A stretch of 64,000 nucleotides of DNA from Thalassolituus alkanivorans (GTDB lineage Bacteria > Pseudomonadota > Gammaproteobacteria > Pseudomonadales > Oceanobacteraceae): NCBI RefSeq assembly GCF_020447205.1, contig NZ_JAJAEL010000035.1, positions 382,304 to 446,303 on the forward strand. Reading direction: 5' to 3'. Each line of letters opens with the position of its first letter. Within the stretch, counting starts at the first letter, position 1. Below the pieces are notes generated by a model. That model was not told the DNA's origin. It was given only the letters and a program-made list of their open reading frames with translations, and did no database searches. A program made the position numbers and the translations under genes. Below, piece by piece: positions 18,860 to 29,110 of the stretch.

Positions 18860-21800
18860 ATGCTGTTTCGCCTGTTACAGCGGGCCGGCCAGGACGACCT
18901 GCGCCGTTCAACGCTGATTAACTTCCCGCTGTTTCTGCTCAGTTTTGTCTTTCTGGCACTGGTGTTGGCCGGTAACGGCTATCGTCAGTGGCACCATGAT
19001 CAGCAGGCATTCAGTAAAGAAGTGGCGCTGACGCTGGAAAACTACGTCCAGCAATCCGGGCTGCTGGCACAGGCCGGGCTGGCCGCAAACACCATGTTCA
19101 GCCATGGCTATGCCGCTTTGCTGGAACAGTCGGCCAGTGGCAACGAAACGGCGGCCGTCCGGCTCTGGCAAGAGATGAAGCAATCCTTCTTCAACCTGAC
19201 CGGCTTTGTGCTGTTTGATGATGATGGCCATTATCTGATGCATCAGGGCGCGCCGCTGCACGCCGATGAAACCCGCGACATCTATGCCAATATCCAGAGC
19301 CTGGGTGGCGAAAAAGGCATGTTTTCCCTGCGCTATGGTGGCAAAGGCGGCTATTACTTTTACACCCGTTTTCAGGCCCCCAGCGGCCATCACTATATGT
19401 TTGTCAGTCGCCGTTCCTACAGCAAGCTGTCGAGCATTATTTACAATGGCGAATTTCCCGGCTTCGAGATGTTGCTGCTGGATACCCGCGATAACTCCAT
19501 TGGTATCCGTGAACACTACTACGCCGATTCATCCCATCAGCCCAGGCTGACTAAAACCGAAGAACAACAGATTCTGTACCGTACCAACATCCCCTTCACT
19601 CACTGGGATGTTATTGCCCTGCCGGTCGCTAAAGACGCCCGGGCCCAGTTATGGAGCCGCATTCATCCTCCCCTGGTGGTGCTGGCAACTTTCTCGGTAC
19701 TGGCCGGCATACTGTGGATATTCCTGCGCCGTCAGGAGCGCCGTGCCGCCGAGCTGGAAATTATCCGCCGTCAGACCGAACAACGCGCCGACCGGGTGCT
19801 GATGTCAATCGATGATGCCCTGATCTCCACCGATGCTTTTGGCCTGATCAACTACGTTAACCCCAAAGGGGCTGCACTGCTGATTGAGAACGGTCAGCGC
19901 GACTTTATTGGCGAAAGCCTGGCCGATGTCTGGCCTGACAAACAGGCGCTCTGGAACCGTGGCCTGACCGCCGATGAACTGGAGCTGCTGCAGGATAACG
20001 GCCGTCAGCTGACCGTCCGCATTGGTGAAGAACAGCGCATTCTTGAGCAGGGATATAACCCACTGTACGAAGGCCGGCGCATTACCGGCATCGTCTGGCT
20101 GCTGCGCGATATTACCGATGCCGTACATGCCACCAGCGCGCTGGAAGAAAGCCGTTCACGCTATAAAGCCCTGTTTGAAGAAGCCGGCGTTGCCCATTGT
20201 CTGCTGGATATCTCTCACTTTGATGGTCAGCTGGAAAGCGTCCGTCTGGTGAATATCAATGATGCCGCCGTGCGCATGACCAAAGCCCGCGACCGCCAGC
20301 AACTGCTGCAGGATTACAGCCACTTACTGGTACAGGGTAGTCGCGAACTGCGCTCTGCTCTGCAACGTGCGGTTGATCTGAAACTGAACACCACCGAATT
20401 TGAATTACCGCTGCGCATCTTCAGCGGCGAGCAGCGTGATTTCTGGGTCAACCTCAGCCTGCGCTCCGGCACTCCGGGTCAGGCCCTGATGACCGTTCTG
20501 GATGTCACCGAACGCAAAAAAGCCAACGAAAAAACCCGTGAGCGTGAAGCCTTCTGGTCAAAGGTGATGGCCGCCATGCCGGATCTGGTTTACGTCGTTG
20601 AGCTGACTCCGGAACTCACTCATAAAGTCATTTACCACAACCGCACAATCGGTGAAGTGCTGGGTTATCCGCCCGATCTGCAACTTGAAGCTGACGACTG
20701 GATTCGCTATGCCGAACCGGAAGAAGAAAGCCAGCTGGCGATTGCTCTGAATAAAAACCGCACGCTGGAAATGGGCACCACGCGCGAAGCTACCGCCCGT
20801 TTCCGCCACTACGACGGCAGTCTGCGTATTCTCAAATTCCGTGATACCCCGTTCGCACTGGATAAAAACGGTAAAGTTGTACGCTATATCGGTACCGCCC
20901 GCGACGTAACCGGCGATATTGAGAAACAGGAACGCATTGTCGAATCCGAACGCCGCTACCGCCTGCTGGCAGAAAATATGAGCGACGTTATCTGGGCCAC
21001 CGATATTGATCTGAATTTTAATTTCGTCAGCTCGTCGGTAGAACGTATTCTTGGTTATAAACCGGATGAATTATTACGTGAAGGCGTCGGTGCTATTTTT
21101 AAACGCCGGGATATCCGTACCCTGTTCCGGGCCATGCACCACGAGATACAACAGGCACTGCTCGATCCGGCCAATGCCCAATCGCGTAATGTGATGATCC
21201 GTAAAGACGCGGTCGCTACCAGTAAAAATGGTAAAGAGATTTTACTCGAGCTGCAGGCCAGCCCGTTATGGAATGATAAAGGTGAACTGCAGGGCATGCT
21301 CGGCATCTCGCGTGATGTCGGCGAAGCACGCAAAATCGAGCGCGAATTACAGTTAGCTGGGGAAGTATTTGCCAACAGTAACGAAGCCATCTTAATTACC
21401 GACCGTACGCTGAACATTGCCAATATCAACCGCGCTTTCAGTTCCATTACCGGTTACAAAAATGAAGAAGTCATCGGCCGTACACCGGATTTTCTTATTT
21501 CACCGGAACGCCATGGCATCACCTTCTTTGAAGAAATCGGCGAAGCTCTGGTTACTGAAGGCTACTGGCAGGGCGAGATTTTTTATCAGCGAGCCAGCGG
21601 AGAAATACGTACCGGCTGGGCCGGCGTCAGTGCGATCCGCGACCACGACCATGAAGTTCAGAGTCTGATTATTATTATGTCTGACATCACCGAACGTAAG
21701 GTGATTGAAGAACGCATCCATAAGCTGGCTTATTTCGATCCGCTCACCGGCCTGCCCAACCGCAGCCAGATGCATGAACGTCTGGACGTATTGCTGAAAA

Positions 21801-23032
21801 CCGCTGCACGCCATGATCAGTGTGTTGCACTGTTATTTATCGACCTCGACCGTTTTAAACCGATTAATGACTCTATGGGACACCCGGCCGGTGATCAGGT
21901 ATTAAAACAGGTCGCTCAACGCCTGCGGAACTGCACCAAGAAGCAGGATCTGGTCTGCCGCATCGGTGGGGATGAATTTACGGTTGCTCTTGGCGAGCAG
22001 ACGGATAACGAAAAAGCAGCAGACACCGCCGTTAAAGTGGCCGAGCGCATTCTGCATGCATTAAACCGTCCTTATATTCTTGGTCAGCGCGAAGTCTTTA
22101 TCAGCGCCAGCATTGGTATTTCTATTTATCCGCATGATGGCGTCAGTGTTATTGAACTGCTGAAAAACTCCGATATGGCGATGTATCACGCCAAAGATCT
22201 GGGACGTGACAACGTGCAGTTCTTTAACGAAAAAATGAATCAGAAAGCGGTGGAGTTGCTGGAGCTGGAAAACGATCTGCGCCATGCCTTAAACCGCAAC
22301 GAACTGGAGCTTTATTACCAGCCGCAATACCAGTCGGGCACAGGAACGGCCGTCGCTGCCGAAGCTTTATTACGCTGGAACCATCCGACCAAGGGACTTA
22401 TATCCCCCGGATTATTTATTCCCATTATTGAAGATACCGGCCTGATTGTTCCTATCGGCCAGTGGGTGCTGGAACAGGCTTGTCAGCATTTCTCAGACTG
22501 GCAGAAAAACGGACTGGAACTGCAACGCATCGCCGTCAACGTTTCCGCCCGCCAGTTTAAACAGGACGATTTCCTGCAGATTGTAAAAGACGCTATTTTC
22601 AAGGCCGGTATACGCCCCGACCAGCTGGAACTGGAGCTGACCGAAAGCATCCTGATCGATGATATTGAACACACGTTGGAAGCACTCGATGGTTTACGCA
22701 AACTCGGTGTACGCACAGCTATCGACGATTTCGGTACCGGCTATTCTTCACTGAATTACCTGAAGCAGTTCCCGGTCGATACCCTGAAAATTGACCGCAG
22801 TTTTATTCAGAATTTACCCGACAACTCCGATGATGCTCAGATTACCCGCACTATTATTGCCATGGCGCACAACCTGGGTATGGGCATTATTGCCGAAGGG
22901 GTAGAAACCCGTGAGCAACTGGATTTTTTAATTTCTGCCCGCTGTGAAGAGGTTCAGGGTTTCCTGTTCAGTAAACCGCTTCCCCAACAACAATTCCTGC
23001 AACTACTGCAACCTTATGAAACCCAGAGCTAA
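18860..23032 (+). CDS. Membrane sensor with five PAS domains, GGDEF and EAL domains
   Basis: A 1390-residue inner-membrane protein. Order: a first membrane helix (about 20-42), a periplasmic sensor region (43-265), a second helix (268-290), five PAS-like domains (starting near 312, 431, 565, 700 and 833), a GGDEF domain (from about 956, intact RIGGDEF near 1035) and an EAL domain (intact EALLRW near 1167, with DDFGTGYSSL later). Both c-di-GMP synthesis and breakdown look possible. The product-inhibition site five residues before GGDEF reads KKQD instead of RxxD, so feedback is probably weak. No strong ribosome site is seen. Its end overlaps the next gene, an outer-membrane protein, by 17 bases. 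Confidence 0.92.
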   Translation: MLFRLLQRAGQDDLRRSTLINFPLFLLSFVFLALVLAGNGYRQWHHDQQAFSKEVALTLENYVQQSGLLAQAGLAANTMFSHGYAALLEQSASGNETAAVRLWQEMKQSFFNLTGFVLFDDDGHYLMHQGAPLHADETRDIYANIQSLGGEKGMFSLRYGGKGGYYFYTRFQAPSGHHYMFVSRRSYSKLSSIIYNGEFPGFEMLLLDTRDNSIGIREHYYADSSHQPRLTKTEEQQILYRTNIPFTHWDVIALPVAKDARAQLWSRIHPPLVVLATFSVLAGILWIFLRRQERRAAELEIIRRQTEQRADRVLMSIDDALISTDAFGLINYVNPKGAALLIENGQRDFIGESLADVWPDKQALWNRGLTADELELLQDNGRQLTVRIGEEQRILEQGYNPLYEGRRITGIVWLLRDITDAVHATSALEESRSRYKALFEEAGVAHCLLDISHFDGQLESVRLVNINDAAVRMTKARDRQQLLQDYSHLLVQGSRELRSALQRAVDLKLNTTEFELPLRIFSGEQRDFWVNLSLRSGTPGQALMTVLDVTERKKANEKTREREAFWSKVMAAMPDLVYVVELTPELTHKVIYHNRTIGEVLGYPPDLQLEADDWIRYAEPEEESQLAIALNKNRTLEMGTTREATARFRHYDGSLRILKFRDTPFALDKNGKVVRYIGTARDVTGDIEKQERIVESERRYRLLAENMSDVIWATDIDLNFNFVSSSVERILGYKPDELLREGVGAIFKRRDIRTLFRAMHHEIQQALLDPANAQSRNVMIRKDAVATSKNGKEILLELQASPLWNDKGELQGMLGISRDVGEARKIERELQLAGEVFANSNEAILITDRTLNIANINRAFSSITGYKNEEVIGRTPDFLISPERHGITFFEEIGEALVTEGYWQGEIFYQRASGEIRTGWAGVSAIRDHDHEVQSLIIIMSDITERKVIEERIHKLAYFDPLTGLPNRSQMHERLDVLLKTAARHDQCVALLFIDLDRFKPINDSMGHPAGDQVLKQVAQRLRNCTKKQDLVCRIGGDEFTVALGEQTDNEKAADTAVKVAERILHALNRPYILGQREVFISASIGISIYPHDGVSVIELLKNSDMAMYHAKDLGRDNVQFFNEKMNQKAVELLELENDLRHALNRNELELYYQPQYQSGTGTAVAAEALLRWNHPTKGLISPGLFIPIIEDTGLIVPIGQWVLEQACQHFSDWQKNGLELQRIAVNVSARQFKQDDFLQIVKDAIFKAGIRPDQLELELTESILIDDIEHTLEALDGLRKLGVRTAIDDFGTGYSSLNYLKQFPVDTLKIDRSFIQNLPDNSDDAQITRTIIAMAHNLGMGIIAEGVETREQLDFLISARCEEVQGFLFSKPLPQQQFLQLLQPYETQS

Positions 23033-24161
23033 AAGCGCACTTCTGGCTCTGGCCGCAGTGGCACCTGTTCATGCACTTGCACCGCCACAGGAAGCACAGC
23101 TGCAATACCGCGTGAGCCAGTATCAGGAAAACGATATGCCTGCTAACCGGGTGGCCAGCGGTTCCACAGAACGCTATCAGATTTCTGTGCAGCAACTGCA
23201 ATGGCAAACCCCCGTCGCCGGCCAGTGGCTGCTGAATATGCAGGGCAGCTACGAAACGCTGAGCGGTGCCTCACCTCTGCAGACCTTTGAAAACAGCAGC
23301 GGTCAGAGCGAAGTGATCATGAGCGGCGCCTCCATCGACGAAAGCAGACAGGATGCACAACTGCAGCTGACCCGTTATTTCAGCAACAGCACGCTCGGTG
23401 GCGGGCTGTATTACTCCGGCGAAAATGACTATCAGGCGCTGGCCTGGAATCTGGCCGGCAGCCTTGAGCTCTGGTCAGGAATGACGACCCTCAATGCCGG
23501 TATCAGCCAGTCTGATGACCGCCTGAACCCCAGCGACAGCAGCCTCTCGGTCAACCGCCAACTGGCGGATGACCAGAGCCGAAAACGTCAGGAAGGTTAT
23601 CTGGGTATCAGCCAGATTCTGAATAAATACGAACTGCTGCAACTGACCCTGGGCTACAGTCAGAGCAGCGGCTATTTATCCGACCCATACCGCAATATCG
23701 ATCTGCGCCCGGATAACCGCGATGCCCAGACCCTGAGCCTGATGTACCGGTTTTTTATGAAGCCCTGGGATGGTGCGGCTCACTGGAATTACCGCTTTTA
23801 TCACGACAGCTGGGGCGTGGATTCCCACACGCTGGAGCTGCGCTGGTATCAGAACCTCGGACGCTATTGGCGCGCCACGCTGGGCAGCCGCCTTTACCGC
23901 CAGCAGGCCGCTGATTTCTACTCTCTGGCCAGTACCGCCAGTGGCAATGCGCAAAGTAATGATGCGCGTTTATCCGCTTACGGCGCCATAACCCTTGAAC
24001 TGGGTGTAGACCTGCTCTGGTCTCAGGCACTGCAGTTCAGCATCAGCGGACAGAATTACCGCAGCCGTGAATCCTGGGGACCGGATGGCAGCAAAGCGCC
24101 TGAAGCACCGGCATTGGTGAATTATCAGCTACTCAGCGCCGGTATTCTTTACCGTTACTAG
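23016..24161 (+). CDS. DUF3570-like outer-membrane beta-barrel protein
   Basis: A 381-residue exported protein. ATG 23016 begins MKPRAKSALLALAAV, a proper signal peptide ending at HALA; an upstream frame extension would be cytoplasmic-looking and overlap the GGDEF/EAL gene by far more. The mature part has alternating strands, a deduced barrel with SATISRY-like turns replaced here by SQILNKYELLQLTLGYSQSS, and a terminal aromatic (ILYRY). The pattern fits DUF3570 proteins, whose function is unknown. Overlap with the GGDEF/EAL gene suggests coupled translation. Confidence 0.65.
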   Translation: MKPRAKSALLALAAVAPVHALAPPQEAQLQYRVSQYQENDMPANRVASGSTERYQISVQQLQWQTPVAGQWLLNMQGSYETLSGASPLQTFENSSGQSEVIMSGASIDESRQDAQLQLTRYFSNSTLGGGLYYSGENDYQALAWNLAGSLELWSGMTTLNAGISQSDDRLNPSDSSLSVNRQLADDQSRKRQEGYLGISQILNKYELLQLTLGYSQSSGYLSDPYRNIDLRPDNRDAQTLSLMYRFFMKPWDGAAHWNYRFYHDSWGVDSHTLELRWYQNLGRYWRATLGSRLYRQQAADFYSLASTASGNAQSNDARLSAYGAITLELGVDLLWSQALQFSISGQNYRSRESWGPDGSKAPEAPALVNYQLLSAGILYRY

Positions 24162-24225
24162 GGCCTGGCCTGCTACATCTGTCACGGAACAAATAAACGC
24201 CAGACATTACTGGCTGTCAGCCGTT

Positions 24226-24234
24226 GTCTATACT
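24226..24234 (+). promoter_or_regulatory. RpoS-like -10 element before the PAS-GGDEF gene
   Basis: GTCTATACT, 37 bases before the ATG at 24272, with no -35-like sequence at the expected distance. Confidence 0.5.
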
Positions 24235-24271
24235 GCTCTCCAGCGCCTGCAAACACGCAGAGGTCTGCTCT

Positions 24272-25207
24272 ATGAACAGCCAGATCAACGACCTTCTTTA
24301 CCGCCTGCTGGATGAAACACCCAACGCTTTTGGTGTCTTCGACAGCAACAATCAACTGCTCTACTGCAACGCCAATATGGCTAATGTGTTCGGTCTCAGC
24401 CGTCAGCAGGCCACGGGGCTGACGCACCGGGAGCTGATGCGTAATGCCTACAACAACGGCCTTGGCGTCCGTACAGACAGCGAAGACTTCGAACAGTGGA
24501 TCAGCGATGTGGAAAGCCGCCAGCGTCTGGACCCGGTTCGCACTTTTGAATCCGACCTGTTTAGCGGTGAGTGGCTGAAAATTACCCAGGTCACCATCGA
24601 TGATCATCTGGTCCTTATCGGCACCAATATCACCGAACTGAAAGATACCGAAGCGCGCCTGCGCACCGCACTGGAAGAACTCAACGACGTCGCCAATACC
24701 GATGTGCTGACCAGCGTCGCCAACCGTCGCCACTTTTTTGCCCGCGCCGGAGAAGAACTGGCGCGCGCCCAGCGCTATCAGCATCCGCTGTGCCTGATGC
24801 TGCTCGACATTGACTACTTCAAACAGGTAAACGACCAGTTTGGCCATCACGCCGGCGATCAGGTGCTGCAGTTTTTTGCCCGTTTCTATGAAAGCGGCCT
24901 GCGTAAAATCGACTTTTTTGCCCGGCTGGGCGGTGAGGAGTTTGTAGTTCTGCTGCCGGAAACCCGCCTGCCCGACGCCATGAATCTGGGTAACCGCCTG
25001 CGCGAACAGCTGACCCTGCAAAGCATTTACACCATGCCGGAAGAGCAGCAGCTGCGCATCACAGTCTCGGCTGGTATCAGTCAGTTTGAAGGTAGCGGTG
25101 ATTCGGTTCAGACCTTACTGAGCCGCGCCGACGAAGCCTTATACCGCGCCAAAGCCCACGGTCGTAACTGCTGCGAGGCAGCCGCCCCCTGGCCAGCTGT
25201 CGGTTAA
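24272..25207 (+). CDS. PAS-GGDEF diguanylate cyclase
   Basis: A 311-residue soluble protein: one PAS domain (about 5-115) and a GGDEF domain (about 140-311) with the active motif GGEEF at 220-224, which makes c-di-GMP from two GTP. Five residues before it is RKID, a canonical RxxD inhibitory site, so product feedback is expected. The start MNSQINDLLYRLLDE with AGAGG upstream and the promoter-like element at 24226 fix the ATG. The last residues meet a convergent gene 11 bases away. Confidence 0.9.
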   Translation: MNSQINDLLYRLLDETPNAFGVFDSNNQLLYCNANMANVFGLSRQQATGLTHRELMRNAYNNGLGVRTDSEDFEQWISDVESRQRLDPVRTFESDLFSGEWLKITQVTIDDHLVLIGTNITELKDTEARLRTALEELNDVANTDVLTSVANRRHFFARAGEELARAQRYQHPLCLMLLDIDYFKQVNDQFGHHAGDQVLQFFARFYESGLRKIDFFARLGGEEFVVLLPETRLPDAMNLGNRLREQLTLQSIYTMPEEQQLRITVSAGISQFEGSGDSVQTLLSRADEALYRAKAHGRNCCEAAAPWPAVG

Positions 25208-25218
25208 ACCTGCCGTCG

Positions 25219-26532
25219 TCAGAGCTGACCAAACAGATTGACCGACTCCGCATTCAGCGGAAAACGCTGGCTCAGCTCATGCCCGGCAATTCCCGCCAGC
25301 TCGCGCATTGCCTGCTGTATATGCTTGGGCTGCAGCAAAATGCCGTTGCTGTCCGGAGCCAGTGTTTGGGCATTAACGGTCTGAGCTTCATGCGCCGCAG
25401 TGGTTAAGCCGACACTGCGGTTTGCCCAGCTGGCGTTCTTACTCATAAAAATCGTGCTGCCGATTGGCCAGTGGTCTTTACCATTACCGTCGTTATAGCC
25501 CGGTGTACGGGCAAAGTCAGAGCTGATCATCACCACCAGCTTATCGTCGATACCCAGTCGTCCGGCTTCCGCCCAGAGGTATTCCACACCGTTCTGCAGA
25601 CGCATCAGTGCCGCCGCATGATCAGCATCGTGATTAGCGTGAGTATCAAACCCCCAAGCCACCAGATCGGTGCTGACACATAACCCCGACTGATACGCCG
25701 CCAGTGCAATCTGCGCCTGGCGTAACAAGGGGTTCCAGTAACCATCGGCATCGGTGTAATCGACCAGAGTCTGGGGCACATACTGCGCCAGCAACTCCAG
25801 CAATTGCTGGCCATCTTTGGCTGACGAAAACTGATTCAGCGCCGCCTGCATTCGCGACGCCATATGCGGCTGTGCAGCCTGCAACCGCGCCAGACGTTCC
25901 GCACGGTGGCGGTTGATGATGTCGCGTGTGCTCTGACGATGAAAATACTTTGCCGCATCCCAACCGCTGCCGCCGTCGAGAAACTGATCCTGATACACCA
26001 GCTTATTAAGCGCACCGGGGTCCTGCATCAGGGTGTAATTAATAATGCCTGCCGTCTGGTTGTAACCGCCATTACTGAGATATGCCAGTGGCAGCCCGGC
26101 GCCATACACCGCCGCTGCCAGCGCCGCAAACGACGGATAGCCTTCCGCCAGCCGGCCACTCCAGTTGTAACGCTGGCCGGCCTGATGCGCGTTGGTCTGG
26201 GCATCAATGCCGTTGACCACCAGCATATGCGGATGCAGGTTGCTGAAGAAGCGCTGATTGTGGGCAAAGGGCGCGTAGGTAACAGAGCTGCCGCTGATGG
26301 TTTGCACGCCCTGAGTACTGGCCCAGTGATTGATCGCCGGATTGGCTTTCGGATCGCAGAAACTGGTGACATCCCAGCCGCCGCCAGCCTCAATACTGAC
26401 AAAAAACGGGCCGCTGTAAGGCGTGAAATTCCCCTCTGCCGCACGCGCGCGCAGTGACACCGGAAGACCGGTAGCCAGACCGGAAGCAACCAGCAACTGC
26501 AGGAAACGGCGGCGATTCATCCCATTATTCAT
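25219..26532 (-). CDS. Tat-exported DUF1501 protein
   Basis: A 437-residue protein with a twin-arginine signal (MNRRRFLQLL then a hydrophobic stretch and RARA), followed by a DUF1501 domain related to alkaline-phosphatase-fold sulfatases. It contains WGFDTHANHD and VVMISSDFARTPGYNDGNGKDHW, the late metal-binding-like segments of the family. ATG 26532 overlaps the upstream gene by 8 bases (ATGAATAA); ATG 26520 is an alternative. Function is unknown; the export of folded protein by Tat suggests a cofactor or metal loaded in the cytoplasm. Confidence 0.85.
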   Translation of the reverse strand: MNNGMNRRRFLQLLVASGLATGLPVSLRARAAEGNFTPYSGPFFVSIEAGGGWDVTSFCDPKANPAINHWASTQGVQTISGSSVTYAPFAHNQRFFSNLHPHMLVVNGIDAQTNAHQAGQRYNWSGRLAEGYPSFAALAAAVYGAGLPLAYLSNGGYNQTAGIINYTLMQDPGALNKLVYQDQFLDGGSGWDAAKYFHRQSTRDIINRHRAERLARLQAAQPHMASRMQAALNQFSSAKDGQQLLELLAQYVPQTLVDYTDADGYWNPLLRQAQIALAAYQSGLCVSTDLVAWGFDTHANHDADHAAALMRLQNGVEYLWAEAGRLGIDDKLVVMISSDFARTPGYNDGNGKDHWPIGSTIFMSKNASWANRSVGLTTAAHEAQTVNAQTLAPDSNGILLQPKHIQQAMRELAGIAGHELSQRFPLNAESVNLFGQL

Positions 26533-28936
26533 AAAGCATCCTGAAATCACTGAGCAGATACGTCAGCACAGCCATCCAGCTGCGCAGGGTGTGGTTCGGG
26601 TCCTGTTTCAGGGCCGCATCATTGTCCCAGTCGAGCAGACAGAACTCGTCCTGCTGATCATCGCTGGTGTCGTTGTGGTAAAGCCAGTCGCTGGGCGCAT
26701 TGGCCACACGTTCACTCCAGACTTCGTTAAACAGGTTGTAGGTACTGTTCTGCTCCACCGCCAGATCGGTCAGCGGATCGCCCCAGATCACCTCAATCAG
26801 CCGGTTAACCTGCGCCTGTACCTGTGCCGGAGCGTTGGCCGGGGTATCGGTCATCTCCACCAGGGTAAACAGCGTGCGCTGTGCTTTAGGTAATTCAAAT
26901 TCGGCCACCACCCGCTGACACACCATTTCCTGCGACATACGACCGGCCACGGCATACATCAGGGTGTTCAGGCTTTGCCCGCGCTGCACCACGGTATCGC
27001 TGTCGATACCGCCATACAGGCCATAATAATCCCGCGCCAGCAGGTCATAGTTTTCATCCCAGGTGTGATGCCAGAGGCCACCACTCACCGCCTGAATCTT
27101 ACGGCTCAGCTGCTCGGCGCTGAGCAGCTGACCGGCGCCCATATCACCGTAATACGCCGTTGCCGGTGCATGCGAAGCGCGGAACACCGGGCTCATTGCC
27201 ATATCGGCCAGCAGATCTTTCAGCTGATAGCCACCGCTGCGGAAAGCAGTCGCCAGCTCACCGACCATGCGCTGCTGTTCGCTGTAACGGGCCAGCTTGT
27301 CGGCGTAATCAACGTCGCTCGGCTCGGTTGGTTGTGGCAACAACTCACGCCCAAAGACCGCCGGCCACCAGAAGGCGACCGTACCTGAAGCAAAGCGCTC
27401 ATCGGCCACCATCTGCTGCGCCAGCCACTGCAGGCTGTTGTCGTTACTGGCTGTCGGCAGTGTCTGCCCGGCAAAGCCCGGTGCGCGCATATCGCGGTAC
27501 CAGAGATCACCCTGCTGATAGAGACTGCCGGCTTTGTAGGTGTCCGGCAGTGAGTCATCACCATCCCAGGCATCACGGTAATGGCCGTTGTCGCCATAAT
27601 TCTGAAAAGCGCCGGCCACCGGGTCCATCATTTCGTGGCAGACCGCGCAGGATGGATTATTCAGCGTCGGGTTGTTGGTATCGGCCAGATCAGCCGGGTC
27701 CATAGAGCGCAGCGCCAGCCCTTCGATATCCACATTCAGGAAAAAGTAATACGCCCAACGGGCCCGCGCGCGATTGCGGTTGGTATCGGTTGAGGGATAA
27801 CGCGCCAGAAACATCTGTGAGCTGAGCAGACCAGCCTGGGGCAATGGCCCGCCGCCATAGCCATCGATAATCTGTGCCGGCCGCCAGTCATCCGGATCAT
27901 TGTTATCCGCAAAGCTGATGCCGGTGTGATACACGTCGTTGGAAAACGGGTTCACCATCATATAGGTGGCGGTCAGCACTTCGCTGTAGGGCCGGTCGTG
28001 GGTGACGACATAGTTAATCAGCTGCAGCGGTGCGGTAGCCACAGCCCTGTTGGTATTGGCCCAGGCAAAACCAAAGGCTTCATTAGCGGCCTGACGCTGT
28101 TCATCGGTGCTGGCATCGTTGATCGCCTGCTGCAGCGGTGCCAGACGGGATTCGATATAGGTGAAGCGTCCGCCTTCATACAGCAGATCCAGCCCCGGCG
28201 TGCGGTTGTTGGCGAATTTATTGGTGAGTAAGCGGTCATTCGCGCTTTCCATCAGGAAATCACTGAAGTGCTCGCCGCTCATTAAATGGCGGATCGCATT
28301 GCGCAGGCTGACTTCGGTACCATCAGCAATCGAAGCCTGCTCTGCGGCTGTTGGCAGGCGTCCGGCAAACAGCAGTGCCGCCTTACGCAACGTGGCGTTG
28401 TTATCCAGCAAGACGGCCTCGTCCCAGAACGCCGACAGACTGACACTGCCATCGCTGCCATCACCGTCACTGCAGCTGGCAACCGGGCCGGCAAGCCAGC
28501 CCTGCAGCGCCTGATGAGCGGCCGCCCCCGCAGCAAACACCCGCCCGCCACCGTGCACGACCTGCGCCAGCGGCTTGGCTTCTATATTGGCCAGACCAGA
28601 CTCAGAGGCGATGTAAGTATTTACTGCGCTGAGATTATCAGCCAGATAAGAGCTCACGGAGGCGGGCTTCAGCACCAGTCCGGACTCAGCCGCAATGCCA
28701 CCGCTCTGGTGGCACTGCATACAGGATGGCGCCAGTACCGGCGCCCATAATTCAGTATTGAAACGTTCCAGCTCCGCCGCACATGCCGCAGCACCATTAC
28801 CATCTGTCGGAGTTTTATCCGGGGTATTGTTCTGTGGATTGCTGTCGCTGACCAGTTCGCCGGCGTATTCATTACCGGGACCGGAGCAGGCGCTCAGCAG
28901 CCAACAAAGCAGAATCAGGGGGAAACCAGCACGCAT
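26525..28936 (-). CDS. Di-haem c-type cytochrome lipoprotein (DUF1592/DUF1588-like)
   Basis: An 803-residue exported lipoprotein: signal with lipobox LLSAC (Cys17), then two c-haem motifs, CMQCH (72-76) and CAVCH (near 430, followed by EMMDPVAGAFQNYG). The segment around the second haem resembles the DUF1592/DUF1588 families found in planctomycetes and some gammaproteobacteria, which are often paired with a DUF1501 protein as here. The pair overlaps by 8 bases. The reaction is unknown; a periplasmic oxidation of a large or insoluble substrate is a guess from the haems and the partner. Confidence 0.75.
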   Translation of the reverse strand: MRAGFPLILLCWLLSACSGPGNEYAGELVSDSNPQNNTPDKTPTDGNGAAACAAELERFNTELWAPVLAPSCMQCHQSGGIAAESGLVLKPASVSSYLADNLSAVNTYIASESGLANIEAKPLAQVVHGGGRVFAAGAAAHQALQGWLAGPVASCSDGDGSDGSVSLSAFWDEAVLLDNNATLRKAALLFAGRLPTAAEQASIADGTEVSLRNAIRHLMSGEHFSDFLMESANDRLLTNKFANNRTPGLDLLYEGGRFTYIESRLAPLQQAINDASTDEQRQAANEAFGFAWANTNRAVATAPLQLINYVVTHDRPYSEVLTATYMMVNPFSNDVYHTGISFADNNDPDDWRPAQIIDGYGGGPLPQAGLLSSQMFLARYPSTDTNRNRARARWAYYFFLNVDIEGLALRSMDPADLADTNNPTLNNPSCAVCHEMMDPVAGAFQNYGDNGHYRDAWDGDDSLPDTYKAGSLYQQGDLWYRDMRAPGFAGQTLPTASNDNSLQWLAQQMVADERFASGTVAFWWPAVFGRELLPQPTEPSDVDYADKLARYSEQQRMVGELATAFRSGGYQLKDLLADMAMSPVFRASHAPATAYYGDMGAGQLLSAEQLSRKIQAVSGGLWHHTWDENYDLLARDYYGLYGGIDSDTVVQRGQSLNTLMYAVAGRMSQEMVCQRVVAEFELPKAQRTLFTLVEMTDTPANAPAQVQAQVNRLIEVIWGDPLTDLAVEQNSTYNLFNEVWSERVANAPSDWLYHNDTSDDQQDEFCLLDWDNDAALKQDPNHTLRSWMAVLTYLLSDFRMLYE

Positions 28937-29110
28937 CAGAGATGTACCATGATCAGTGAAGCCTTGAGTATGGAGCAGCCGCAGGGCTTTTCCGTTAAAC
29001 GATGTAATAAGTTGTTGTAACCGCGTTGTTAGGGCGTTTTTCTGACCATGTGGTCACATTTTTCCTTGCTCAGATGAGCGTAGTTCACGCCGATAATGAC
29101 ACCTTCTCAA

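Noticed and set aside
24182-25021. Antisense frame opposite the diguanylate cyclase
   Set aside because: No start context; the plus strand carries the GGEEF enzyme.
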